Of a DNA stretch of 52,239 nucleotides, positions 16,114 through 23,983 are shown piece by piece; position 1 is the first letter of the stretch; each line of letters begins with the position of its first letter. Origin of the DNA: a virus; the IMG/VR virus record IMGVR_UViG_3300009158_000066, positions 1 to 52,239 of that record; one strand, 5' to 3'. Under the pieces are notes generated by a model. That model did not search any database. It saw only the letters and a list, made by a program, of their open reading frames with translations, and was not told the DNA's origin. The position numbers and the translations under genes were made by a program.

Positions 16114-17067
16114 ATGCATCGTAGAACTAAAGTAGTTTCTAAAGTTAAAAAAATAAACAAAAAGTTAAAAGTTACTAACGTAGATGCAAAGCGTACCAAC
16201 AAAAAAACTGTAGTAAACAACAAGAAAGTGCCGAAAAAAGTACCAAAAGCTAAAGTACTAAAGAAGGTGCCAAAGTCAGTAAAAAAAGTACCAAAAGCTA
16301 AAGTACTAAAGAAGGTGCCAAAGTCAGTAAAAAAGGTACCAAAAGCTAAGGTACCTGAAAAGATAAAAAAAGTACCTAAAAAAATAAAGACTGTCAAGAA
16401 AGTACCAATAACTAAGACACCTAAGAAGATTAAGAAAGTGCCAAAAGTTAAAGTACCAAAACTAAAAACGCGTAAAATACCTTTAAAAAAGAAAAAACGC
16501 AAGAAAAAGAAAAAGCTAAGAATAGCAAAGGTATATTATCAACTGACATGCTTGTTATCTAACAAAACATGTAGATACTCTCATGAAAGAGCTGTCAAAT
16601 TGATGCATAAATTAAAATTTAGCACTGTTGAAGAATTATGTAATAACTACATTTCAAGAGATGTATGTAAACTTCTTAAAACAGGACATACAGAGAGTGA
16701 AATTAGGTTAAAATATAATAATCAAAATGTAGTAGATGTTCCTTTCGCAATTATAAAAAAGTATATCAAGACTTTTTTTACATCGGAGCAAATGCTACGC
16801 AGAAGAAGACGTAAAGTTGTTAATGATGTTATTAATGATAAAGAACTCATAAACAAAAGTATAAGAGCAGAATATGCACCTGTAAAAGTAGATCTCAATA
16901 AACCTGAATGTGTTGCAGATATGACACATAATGTATGCTTGAGACCTGATATATTTCTCAATAATGATCGATTTTGTAACTACTGTAGTTTTTTTGAGAA
17001 TTGTGCATGTAATTTAAAGAAATGGAATAAAAAAATAGATGTTAAACGTAATAAAAGATTTAAATAA
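16114..17067 (+). CDS. Lysine-rich KVPK-repeat protein with cysteine-rich C-terminus
   Basis: 317 residues. Residues 1-137 are a highly basic, proline-punctuated tail built on KVPK/KAKV units, including two perfect 16-residue repeats (period VPKAKVLKKVPKSVKK) and ending in an almost pure Lys/Arg block. This resembles histone H1-type or AlgP-like tails, which bind DNA or RNA without specificity. Residues 138-317 look globular and include RRRRRK near 228 and a cysteine cluster (CVADMTHNVC, then FCNYCSFFENCAC) that may bind zinc or iron-sulphur. Nucleic-acid binding is inferred. It overlaps the following nuclease gene by 29 bases. Confidence 0.75.
   Translation: MHRRTKVVSKVKKINKKLKVTNVDAKRTNKKTVVNNKKVPKKVPKAKVLKKVPKSVKKVPKAKVLKKVPKSVKKVPKAKVPEKIKKVPKKIKTVKKVPITKTPKKIKKVPKVKVPKLKTRKIPLKKKKRKKKKKLRIAKVYYQLTCLLSNKTCRYSHERAVKLMHKLKFSTVEELCNNYISRDVCKLLKTGHTESEIRLKYNNQNVVDVPFAIIKKYIKTFFTSEQMLRRRRRKVVNDVINDKELINKSIRAEYAPVKVDLNKPECVADMTHNVCLRPDIFLNNDRFCNYCSFFENCACNLKKWNKKIDVKRNKRFK
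16240..16350 (+). repeat. In-frame 48-bp tandem repeat
   Basis: Two 48-bp copies (16240-16287 and 16288-16335, starting GTACCAAAAGCTAAAGTACT) differ little at nucleotide level, and a third begins at 16336 and decays after about 14 bases. The near identity, with synonymous sites included, points to recent duplication within the coding sequence. Confidence 0.9.
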
Positions 17068-17851
17068 ATTTAATTGTATTAAGTTCTTGGATAGTGAACA
17101 TAGATACTTTATAAACGGAAAACCTGCTACAACTTCAATTACATCAGTAATTAGTAAATGTAAAGCAGCGTTTGATAATGATAAGTGGTCAAAGCATAAA
17201 GCTAAACAACGCAATGTAGATCAAGAGGTTATTTTAAAGGAATGGCAAGATAACGCTCTCTTTTCAACTCAACTTGGTACACTATTACACAGTTATATTG
17301 AAAATTACTGGAGTAATAAAATTAAAAAATATGATCAACAAAGTATGATCAATATTTTTGGTGCAGAAAAACATACCGAAATGCGCAAGTTACTTGCTAC
17401 ATTTATTAAGTCATTCCACGGTATGTATGACCGTAGTCAACATATTGTGCCTATTAGGAGTGAGCTTGTTATAGGTGATTACGAGCGCAGCTGTATTTGC
17501 GGTATGGTTGATATGCTTGCATTTAATGAGCAAGAGAATTGTTTTGAAATATACGATTTTAAAACAAATAAAAAATTTACACATCGCAATCCATATAAGG
17601 AAAAATTTATACATCCTGCAATAGCACATCTTGATGTCAGTGATTTAAACTCTTATAGTCTACAGCAATCTTTCTATAAGCTTATAATAGAAAGATATAC
17701 AAACATTAGAATTAAAAACTGTTATCTTTTATGGTTTGATCGATCTACTTCAAGTTGTGAGAAGATATTGTGTACAGATCTTACAGAGTATTGTACACAG
17801 ATTTTAGATGGCTACTGTACATCTGAACTTAATTTAGATATGACACTGTAA
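17039..17851 (+). CDS. PD-(D/E)XK superfamily nuclease (RecB/Cas4-like)
   Basis: 270 residues with the superfamily motifs in order: GTLLHSYIENYW (H84), SELVIGDYERSCICGMVDML (E142, D158), YDFKTNK (D173, K175) and SLQQSFYKLIIE, the QxxxY-like motif. This matches the RecB-type nuclease domain used by phage and Cas4 exonucleases. It likely processes DNA ends during replication or recombination, or degrades host DNA. The ATG lies inside the lysine-rich gene, 29 bases before its stop, so the two are coupled. The 3-prime end overlaps a convergent membrane protein gene by 40 bases. Confidence 0.82.
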   Translation: MLNVIKDLNKFNCIKFLDSEHRYFINGKPATTSITSVISKCKAAFDNDKWSKHKAKQRNVDQEVILKEWQDNALFSTQLGTLLHSYIENYWSNKIKKYDQQSMINIFGAEKHTEMRKLLATFIKSFHGMYDRSQHIVPIRSELVIGDYERSCICGMVDMLAFNEQENCFEIYDFKTNKKFTHRNPYKEKFIHPAIAHLDVSDLNSYSLQQSFYKLIIERYTNIRIKNCYLLWFDRSTSSCEKILCTDLTEYCTQILDGYCTSELNLDMTL

Positions 17852-18135
17852 CCTATCAAAGAACACACGTATACAGTAAATATATGTATATTGCACGTCA
17901 CTAATACTGATAATACAAAAGCTAAACATTTCCAACACGAGATTAATCTTGCAAAGAAACGTGTAAATCTATCGCCACCTTTATACTTTTGATATAAAAA
18001 TTCAGGATATGTAAGATTTTCTGGTACTTGAAGTATTTTACCTGTGAACAGATTATAGTAATAAAATACAAAATTTGTCCTAAACCATATAAATAAAACT
18101 GTTATAATAAAGAAAATTTTGTTAGAGTTAAGCAT
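17812..18135 (-). CDS. Small membrane protein, 107 aa
   Basis: Two hydrophobic segments (residues 7-27 and about 70-97) flank a polar loop, with RLISCWKCLAFVLSV placing C-x-x-C at the start of the second helix. This looks like DUF1360-type small phage membrane proteins, which carry a Cys-x-x-Cys before a helix, but I cannot confirm the family. It is convergent with the nuclease gene (40-base overlap) and its ATG lies within the CATAAATA element that serves the next plus-strand gene. Probably located in the host membrane. Confidence 0.6.
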   Translation of the reverse strand: MLNSNKIFFIITVLFIWFRTNFVFYYYNLFTGKILQVPENLTYPEFLYQKYKGGDRFTRFFARLISCWKCLAFVLSVLVTCNIHIFTVYVCSLIGYSVISKLSSDVQ

Positions 18136-18140
18136 AAATA
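18133..18140 (+). promoter_or_regulatory. Late-type -10 element
   Basis: CATAAATA, 9 bases before the ATG at 18150. It precedes a gene with a predicted capsid-targeting leader. Confidence 0.5.
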
Positions 18141-18149
18141 TATTTACCT

Positions 18150-18569
18150 ATGAAGTTTGATGTACTTGTTAAGAATTTATTTAATGAAGATGTTACTGAT
18201 GAGCAACCAGCTGCAGTTGCTCCTGAAGTACAGCCTGAGGCAGGAAGTGCAGATAATATACCTACACCTGACAGGTTTGATGATGTGAAGCCTATGCCTC
18301 AATCTCCAGGTGTAGATATTGAGGAAGTTAGGCAAAAGATAGCTGGGTTGGTAAAGATGGCAGATGCATTAAACGGTTTAGGTGACGAAGAGTCTCTACA
18401 GAGTTATTTTACTAGAGTTAACAGAGGTGCACTTGATGGTATCAGTAAAGTGGTAAAATCAAACATTGAAGCTGCAGCAGGTTATTTATTAGACACTGCA
18501 AATGCATTGAATACGATAGTTATACAAGCTAAGAGCAATAATGCTCAACAACAACGACAACAATATTAG
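18150..18569 (+). CDS. Candidate capsid-targeted small protein, 139 aa
   Basis: The N-terminus MKFDVLVKNLFNED follows the same pattern as the other candidate capsid leaders, with FNE before D14. Residues 17-50 are Pro/Ala/Glu-rich and acidic, suggesting a flexible linker, and residues 55-130 are helical (VRQKIAGLVKMADALNGL). The end is Gln-rich. No family is recognised. A late-type element lies directly upstream. Together these suggest a small internal head protein, by inference. Confidence 0.65.
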   Translation: MKFDVLVKNLFNEDVTDEQPAAVAPEVQPEAGSADNIPTPDRFDDVKPMPQSPGVDIEEVRQKIAGLVKMADALNGLGDEESLQSYFTRVNRGALDGISKVVKSNIEAAAGYLLDTANALNTIVIQAKSNNAQQQRQQY

Positions 18570-18576
18570 TTTTATC

Positions 18577-18605
18577 TTGCTTAACAGCGTAAAAGAATTT
18601 AAAAT
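18577..18605 (+). promoter_or_regulatory. Promoter, probably leaderless transcript, for primase
   Basis: TTGCTT (18577-18582), 17 bases, TAAAAT (18600-18605), 6 bases to the GTG start at 18612. Confidence 0.45.
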
Positions 18606-18611
18606 ATACAG

Positions 18612-19637
18612 GTGAGTATATTACCCGTAGACTACGTCATTCAGAATTTATATACATACTGCAAAAGGCCTGTATATAAAAGAAATCAAAAAGTCTACAA
18701 TGCAGAATGCTGTATATGCAATGAAGGGGCTTCTGCTGGACGCAAAAGAAGGTTGTTTTACTTTCCTGATAAGCGATATTTTTATTGCTTTAATTGCTCT
18801 CAATCGTGGAAGGAAGTTCAGTGGCTTCAACAAGTAACTAATAAATCTTATACAGAGATACTTGCTGATACAAAAAATTACGCAACTGAATTTAAGCCAG
18901 AGACTGTTGTTGAATGTATATCTGAAACAATAGCAGATGTACGTCAATTACCTGACAATTGCGTTGACTTAGAAGATCAAAATCAAATTAACTTCTATAG
19001 TACTAAGAAAAGAGAGTACAAGAAGATTATAAACGCTATTGAGTATTGCACTCAGCGACAATTATTTACTTCTGTAAATCGTTGTAGTAAGTTTTATCTT
19101 TCTCTTGATGATAAGCTTCATACAAATAGACTTGTTATACCGTTTTTTGATCAACATAACACTCTTGCATGCTATCAGTCACGTGCACTCACTTCTACTC
19201 AGTTTCCGAAATATTTAACCAAAGAGGGTGAAAAATGTTTGTTCGGTGAAGATAGAATTAAAGAAGAAATACCTTATATCTTTATCTTCGAGGGGCCTAT
19301 TGATAGTATGTTTGTTCAAAACGGTGTTGCTATGGCAGGTACAGACTTAACAGAAAAACAGCAACACTTTTTAGATAACTGCATAGGTTATCAAAAAATC
19401 TTTATCTACGATAATGATAAAAATAATAACTCTCTTGCCAAGAAGATTAAAAATAAGCTAAAAGCAGGCCATAAAGTCTTTATATGGCCTGAAAAATTTT
19501 CTAAATTTAAAGACGTAAATGAAGTTTGCTGTAAGCTAAAACTTAACGAATTTAATTGGAAATTTATAGTGAGTAATTCTTTTTCTGAGACAGAAGGTAT
19601 TGTAAAGTATACACTATCTCAAAACCTAAGTAGTTAG
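18612..19637 (+). CDS. gp61: DNA primase, T4 gp61-like
   Basis: 341 residues, the size of T4 gp61 (342). The zinc-binding domain has CCIC (residues 32-35) and, after RLFYFPDKRYF, a second pair in YCFNCSQSW. The TOPRIM-type core shows IFIFEGPIDSMFVQN with the catalytic Glu and FIYDNDKNN with the acidic DxD. It makes RNA primers at the fork with helicase gp41, also in this window. The start is GTG with no ribosome-binding site but a promoter-like sequence 6 bases before it. Four bases at its 3-prime end overlap the convergent 469-residue gene. Confidence 0.88.
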   Translation: MSILPVDYVIQNLYTYCKRPVYKRNQKVYNAECCICNEGASAGRKRRLFYFPDKRYFYCFNCSQSWKEVQWLQQVTNKSYTEILADTKNYATEFKPETVVECISETIADVRQLPDNCVDLEDQNQINFYSTKKREYKKIINAIEYCTQRQLFTSVNRCSKFYLSLDDKLHTNRLVIPFFDQHNTLACYQSRALTSTQFPKYLTKEGEKCLFGEDRIKEEIPYIFIFEGPIDSMFVQNGVAMAGTDLTEKQQHFLDNCIGYQKIFIYDNDKNNNSLAKKIKNKLKAGHKVFIWPEKFSKFKDVNEVCCKLKLNEFNWKFIVSNSFSETEGIVKYTLSQNLSS

Positions 19638-21043
19638 ATATTGCTCATTCCTTGAGCGATAGTCTTTAATCCTGACTCTACACCTTGTAACGTTTGTAGC
19701 CCGCTTGGAAGTTCTGCTGGTTTTGATATAGTCTCTAATCTTGCTAAAATATTAGCATATTCTCTACTTAGTCCGTATTTTTTAGATACAGAATTTATAT
19801 CTTTTATACTCTGAATAACATCAGCAGTGGCAGCTTTAAGCTGTGGGTAATTAACTATTTGATCTTCTCCACCTATATACGCTTCAAGAGATGTATTATC
19901 AAACTTAAAAATCCCTTCTAAGATATTGTAATACATTCTTGCAAGAATGTTTGCATCTAACTGACCTTCATTCACAGTTTTCTTGGTAGCAGAACTAAAA
20001 ACTGGAGCAGTACCTGCAGGGTTATTTTCAATAGCAGAATTATCTGCTGTTGGTGTAGCTGTTAAAGATGGGTCAATTAACGTCTTCCACTGGCCGAGAA
20101 CGTTTTTACAAAAAGTCAATAAACTTTCACTGATAGAACTTATATTGTCTATAATATTTTTAGACTCGGGGTCATCAGCTTTAAAATTCTTTCTTATACC
20201 AGCAAGCCATGGCGCCTTAAAAGTCTTGCCTGCTTGTGATGCAGTCTTAAGAAAGCTCATTGTCGGGTTGAACATAAAACCAGCACGTGTAAGATACTCT
20301 TGATATTCATGTAAGAACACACCATAACTATCTGCAGCTTTTGAGTTTTCTGTATCATTGTGATGAGATGCAATAGCTAGAGCTGTACCGTGCCATAAAC
20401 TATGTGAGATTATAGTGTTAATAGAGACTGCATCTGAAGTATCACCTCTTAAAGCTTTACGTATAAGAGCTGGTATACGTGGGTTGTCACCTACTTGGTT
20501 AAGAAAAGCTTCTTGGTTAGCACCATCTTTTTCGTATATATCAATAAACTCCTTACCTGGACCCGTGGGAGCAGCCCATCGCGTAAACAATGTTAATAAT
20601 ATCTCTTCTAGAGATCCAAAACCTGTAGGGGGAGAGGTACTAGCATATTTCGTGTTGTCAGGTTTTTGACCTGATACTAACAAATTCTTAATTGTATCTT
20701 TAGAAAGAATTGCTGGTAACTCTTTTTTGGTTGCATCAGTTAATGTAGCCCCCGGTATACTTTGCGGTGATGCAACAATTGCTTTATTATCTCCAAAAAA
20801 TATAGACAATATAATTAACGTAGGTGCATTGTTACCTGTACTTGAAATAGCGCTTTCTGGCACACGATAAGAACCAGAACCTGCTGTCATACCGACTTTT
20901 ATAGCATCATCACCTACACGTTTTATAGAATCTGGAGATATTGAGTTAAAATACTCAACAAACGATTTTGTCCATGAATCTATTATAGCCTCCGAAAGAA
21001 TATGTCGTTTGACTGCAAAACTATACAACTCATTAAATCTCAT
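19634..21043 (-). CDS. Candidate capsid-targeted internal virion protein, 469 aa
   Basis: The N-terminus MRFNELYSFAVKRHILSEA ends in LSE before A19, a gp21-type protease site after a slightly longer amphipathic leader. The mature part has no motif I can name: it is Ser/Thr/Ala-rich, with a helical core around residues 200-310 (SVNTIISHSLWHG-like segments) and a mostly helical C-terminus. It is the last gene of the long minus-strand run. A late-type element is located in the loop of a hairpin that overlaps its start. An ejected head protein is the best guess; an enzyme of unknown fold cannot be excluded. Confidence 0.7.
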   Translation of the reverse strand: MRFNELYSFAVKRHILSEAIIDSWTKSFVEYFNSISPDSIKRVGDDAIKVGMTAGSGSYRVPESAISSTGNNAPTLIILSIFFGDNKAIVASPQSIPGATLTDATKKELPAILSKDTIKNLLVSGQKPDNTKYASTSPPTGFGSLEEILLTLFTRWAAPTGPGKEFIDIYEKDGANQEAFLNQVGDNPRIPALIRKALRGDTSDAVSINTIISHSLWHGTALAIASHHNDTENSKAADSYGVFLHEYQEYLTRAGFMFNPTMSFLKTASQAGKTFKAPWLAGIRKNFKADDPESKNIIDNISSISESLLTFCKNVLGQWKTLIDPSLTATPTADNSAIENNPAGTAPVFSSATKKTVNEGQLDANILARMYYNILEGIFKFDNTSLEAYIGGEDQIVNYPQLKAATADVIQSIKDINSVSKKYGLSREYANILARLETISKPAELPSGLQTLQGVESGLKTIAQGMSNI

Positions 21044-21076
21044 ACAATATATCTTTATTTATGAGATATATTGTAT
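21042..21076 (-). promoter_or_regulatory. Start-codon hairpin with nested late promoter
   Basis: A perfect 13-bp stem (21042-21054 with 21064-21076) has a 9-base loop and includes part of the start codon of the 469-residue gene. CATAAATA (minus strand, 21056-21063) occupies the loop. A transcript begun at that element would lack the upstream arm and leave the start free, whereas readthrough mRNA would fold it. Confidence 0.6.
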
Positions 21077-21077
21077 T

Positions 21078-21695
21078 TTAGCTATAGATTAAACTACCAT
21101 CTTGTTCAGTAAAAAAAGCACCATCTGACTTGAGATACAACTTTATCATCTCACAGCGAAGATCAGGTGGTCCGTTTAGTGTTATAACAGCAGGACAATT
21201 GTCTAAAGGAAAGAATATATCCTTACCTCTTTCATATGTACCTACAACAGCGCTAAAAATATTATCGATTTCATCAATATACGCTTCGTCAATCTCTCTG
21301 TTTTCTTTTTCTTCTAATTTAATTTCTCTACTTCTTGGTACATAAAAAATAATATCATATTTTGATATTACATCGCGTATCTTGTATTTTGTAGTTATTA
21401 CAAAATCATCAGTGACCTTCTTATTAGCATGCAACCACAACGTATGTACAGCATTGTCTATAACACATCTATCTAATACTGTATTAGGTGTAGCTGTATT
21501 AATTTCTTCTATTAAAGCATCTAGAATAATAGATTGAGACTCTTTAGTACCTTGTTTATTAATATCTAGACCTTTCTCTAAAATTAAGTCTCTGTAAGTT
21601 TTTTCTGACTTCTTAAAATTAGGCCAATTTTTAATAAACTGTTCAATTAATGTAGTCTTACCACTACATGCACTACCCATAAAAGCTATTTTCAT
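21078..21695 (-). CDS. P-loop nucleotide kinase-like ATPase (NadR/AAA_28 type)
   Basis: 205 residues. The Walker A motif is at the N-terminus: GSACSGKTT (G7-T15). TVLDRCVIDNAVHTLWLH matches the D-R-x-x-x-D motif of AAA_28 and thymidylate-kinase-like enzymes, and IIFYVP follows. The enzyme is probably a small-molecule or nucleotide kinase. A second protein of the same design lies at 40546-41076. Both paralogues adjoin a 7-deazaguanine gene (here QueE, 20 bases upstream), so a role with a modified nucleotide is possible though unproven. Confidence 0.78.
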   Translation of the reverse strand: MKIAFMGSACSGKTTLIEQFIKNWPNFKKSEKTYRDLILEKGLDINKQGTKESQSIILDALIEEINTATPNTVLDRCVIDNAVHTLWLHANKKVTDDFVITTKYKIRDVISKYDIIFYVPRSREIKLEEKENREIDEAYIDEIDNIFSAVVGTYERGKDIFFPLDNCPAVITLNGPPDLRCEMIKLYLKSDGAFFTEQDGSLIYS

Positions 21696-21714
21696 AAAGT
21701 TAACTTATAACAAA

Positions 21715-22533
21715 CTACACACCAGTACAACTACCCCATGCAGATATATGCAAACGTTGTAGACCTCTAATTCCATATTTTTTAGACATCTCTAAGATAA
21801 AATTTGTACGCTCGTGAAAGTCTTCCTGCTTATCCAAGCCAGGCATCATACAAACACTCTTGATAGTTATATCAAACGGTTCAATATAACTTGCAAACAC
21901 TTCTTTTATATCATCTTCTGTACTTACTACAAACTTAAAACTATGGTTCTTATGAGTCTTAATAATCTGAATAGCTTCAGGGTTGATTCTCATCTCTTTA
22001 GACATACCGCTATTATCTAATTTAGCAGAACAGTTTATTTGATCTAGTCTATTCAATAATGCATCGTCAATACGTATTGTACCGTTTGTCTCAATTTCAT
22101 TAAATGTATTACCTTCTGGGTCAAACCACTCAAGAAACTCTACAATAGCTTTTTGATGCTTGGGTATTGTAGGTTCACCACCAGTCCATATCAAATGAAC
22201 CAACCCATTCTTAACGTTCTCTAAGATGCCTAAAGAAACCCAATCATCAACAAGATATTGAAACGGCTTGTAATTACCCTTGACCCATACAGGTGCACTA
22301 TCACACGTCCATGTAGCCTTACCTTCACGCTGAAGGGCTCCAATCAGATTACCACCAGCAACATATTCTTCAGTACTCTTCATCTCTTTTGTAAGAGATA
22401 TAATCTCTTGTGCAAGTAAACCGCAGCGAAGATTGCAGGATTTTAACCTTATAAAGTAAGCAGGTATACCTGTTGATATACCTTCACCTTGAACACTATA
22501 AAAACTCTCAGATATCTCTAGATGATCTTTCAT
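21715..22533 (-). CDS. queE: 7-carboxy-7-deazaguanine synthase (radical SAM)
   Basis: 272 residues. Begins with the typical EISESFYSVQGEG and IPAYFIRLKSCNLRC segments; TGGEPTIPKHQ and FNEIETNGT match QueE motifs for SAM and substrate. QueE turns CPH4 into 7-carboxy-7-deazaguanine, the common precursor of queuosine and deazaguanine DNA bases. The cluster cysteines are unusual: C33 and C37 are followed not by a nearby third cysteine but by C77 in TWTCDSAPVW, about 40 residues later. The gene is in the minus-strand run, directly upstream of the P-loop kinase. FolE2, QueF and DpdA are encoded elsewhere in the window. Confidence 0.93.
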   Translation of the reverse strand: MKDHLEISESFYSVQGEGISTGIPAYFIRLKSCNLRCGLLAQEIISLTKEMKSTEEYVAGGNLIGALQREGKATWTCDSAPVWVKGNYKPFQYLVDDWVSLGILENVKNGLVHLIWTGGEPTIPKHQKAIVEFLEWFDPEGNTFNEIETNGTIRIDDALLNRLDQINCSAKLDNSGMSKEMRINPEAIQIIKTHKNHSFKFVVSTEDDIKEVFASYIEPFDITIKSVCMMPGLDKQEDFHERTNFILEMSKKYGIRGLQRLHISAWGSCTGV

Positions 22534-22536
22534 ATA

Positions 22537-22851
22537 TTAATCAATATTAGACACTTGAGAAGTAACATCTACAACTTTTATATTTCTTTTGAAATGTTCT
22601 AATATATCTTTCGTCCACTCATCCTCAAACACAGGGGCTTCTCCTTTTTTAGTTCGATATGCATATGCTTGAATTTTCTCAAGATCAATATCATCTATTT
22701 CTTTTTCAATAACTTTTGAAACACCCACCATATCTCTCAAGTCATCTGAATCCCAATCAGCTGTAATATCTGATGTACAGCTGAATAGTAGTGATTGAAG
22801 CAGTAAGTTAGCTTGTCTATTTGTTAATTTTAGTGTTACACGATCGCTCAT
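22537..22851 (-). CDS. Hypothetical protein, 104 aa
   Basis: Acidic, soluble-looking protein of mixed helical character (RQANLLLQSLLFSC at the start, then many Asp residues, and KDILEHFKRNIKVVDV near the end). No family is recognised. It stands 3 bases before queE in the same minus-strand transcript, so it may be co-regulated with it. Its own upstream region (22852-22877) is short and without a clear promoter. Confidence 0.65.
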   Translation of the reverse strand: MSDRVTLKLTNRQANLLLQSLLFSCTSDITADWDSDDLRDMVGVSKVIEKEIDDIDLEKIQAYAYRTKKGEAPVFEDEWTKDILEHFKRNIKVVDVTSQVSNID

Positions 22852-22877
22852 GTAAGTTAATATACTATAAATATATA

Positions 22878-23243
22878 CTACTTCAACGTCAGGATGTATT
22901 TAAATTTATTTAAATGTCCAACTATCTCGTCTCGTATGTTTAAAAGATCTGTATCTTTTGTAGTATTTAATAAAGAAGGTAGTTCGATCTGAAGAGTATC
23001 AATAGTCATATCTATCAATTCAGATATCCTTACATTGTCTATATCTATAATATCAAATGTGTTTTGTTGAAAGACTAATCTACCATATTTCCCTTGATAC
23101 GTCTCGACTAGAGTGTCAAGCGATTCACCTAAATCAGCATAAGCAGTGCCGTAGGCTACATGTCTACTGTATGCTTTAGTCTGCCAATGCAATATACGTA
23201 TCTGTTCCTGCAATTTTATTAACTGTACTACAACGTGTGTCAT
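22878..23243 (-). CDS. Ferritin/Dps-like four-helix protein
   Basis: 121 residues. ILHWQTKAYSRHVAYGTAYA followed by LGESLDTLVETYQGKYGR recalls phage proteins of the DUF5856/Dps-like kind, in which HW, a second His and the D-x-x-x-E motif lie on helices of a four-helix bundle. H19, H28, D42 and E46 are candidate metal ligands in that arrangement (numbering approximate). Iron storage or DNA binding like Dps is possible but not shown. It overlaps no neighbour and follows the zinc-ribbon gene by 3 bases. Confidence 0.65.
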   Translation of the reverse strand: MTHVVVQLIKLQEQIRILHWQTKAYSRHVAYGTAYADLGESLDTLVETYQGKYGRLVFQQNTFDIIDIDNVRISELIDMTIDTLQIELPSLLNTTKDTDLLNIRDEIVGHLNKFKYILTLK

Positions 23244-23246
23244 ATA

Positions 23247-23972
23247 TTACCTTGGCGCCTGTGTTGTTGGCGGTACTTGACCTGTTGGTGCAGCTGATGC
23301 AGCTGGAGCTGTGGTTGCAGGTGTAGGGGCTGCAGCAGGAGGTGTGTTGGTAAGATTCTTATTGGTTGTAAGCATTTGATGTAGATCATCTGTAGTGTGA
23401 CCTATCATTTTTGCAAATGCAGACGCTGCAGCCTGTACTTCAGGCTTTTGTAGTAATTGAGCAGAATTTGGGGCTGCAGATGGTGCAGGAGCTGTTGTTG
23501 TTCCTGGTGCCGCTGGCTTTTGCTGTTGTGAGTTAGCATTCGCAGGTAGACCTGGTTGAGCTACTCCAGCTGGTAAATTTTCTTTTACGAGATAATCAAA
23601 ACGTTTACCACTTGCTGCAATTGCATTCATATCGTTTATATATGCAACCTTAAACTTATTGCAGCTTTCACAGAAACCGCGAAGCTTTAACCTAAATTGA
23701 TCACGCGATTCAGTTAAATTAGATATTGGTGTGTTACACTTTTCGCATGCAACTTTCATTTTACCAATCTTCTTTTTCTTAGCTGAGTGACCTTTTGCAT
23801 ACAAACTACCACCTTTTGCAAATGGATTGCCGCTCTTAGAGCTGCTTTTTGAGTCATCTTTATCTTCTTCACTATTTTTTTCTTTCTTAGCAAATGGATT
23901 TACTCCCTTTTGAAAAGGTACAAATCCCTTCTTCTTTTTTTCGTTTAAGTGTTCTTCAGATAAATTTCTCAT
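23247..23972 (-). CDS. Zinc-ribbon protein with Lys-rich N-terminus and Pro/Ala-rich tail
   Basis: 241 residues. Two cysteine pairs, CEKC (about residue 76) and CESC (about residue 99), form a likely zinc ribbon. The preceding 70 residues are Lys/Ser/Asp-rich and carry NPFAK repeats; residues 130-241 are Pro/Ala/Thr/Gln-rich, probably disordered. The start MRNLSEEHLNEKKKKG contains LSE and LNE, so it could be a fifth capsid-leader protein, but it lacks the clear amphipathic pattern. A late-type AATAAATA lies 12 bases upstream. Structural or DNA-binding role unknown. Confidence 0.68.
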   Translation of the reverse strand: MRNLSEEHLNEKKKKGFVPFQKGVNPFAKKEKNSEEDKDDSKSSSKSGNPFAKGGSLYAKGHSAKKKKIGKMKVACEKCNTPISNLTESRDQFRLKLRGFCESCNKFKVAYINDMNAIAASGKRFDYLVKENLPAGVAQPGLPANANSQQQKPAAPGTTTAPAPSAAPNSAQLLQKPEVQAAASAFAKMIGHTTDDLHQMLTTNKNLTNTPPAAAPTPATTAPAASAAPTGQVPPTTQAPR

Positions 23973-23983
23973 ATTACTTATTT

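Noticed and set aside
16240-16350. CRISPR-like or iteron-like repeat
   Set aside because: The 48-bp units are contiguous, in frame and encode a 16-residue protein repeat, with no spacers.
16044-16502. Minus-strand frame of 152 codons that looks like a Phe/Thr-rich membrane protein
   Set aside because: It is the antisense of the lysine repeats (AAA codons give Phe) and runs through a terminator; the plus-strand gene explains the openness.
17014-17214. Minus-strand frame spanning the overlap of two plus-strand genes
   Set aside because: Both plus genes have recognisable features; no promoter or conserved feature on the minus strand.
21715-22533. QueE broken by a frameshift because the third cysteine is displaced
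   Set aside because: The frame is continuous and all downstream QueE motifs (TGGEPT, NEIETNGT) are in the same frame, so an insertion is more likely.
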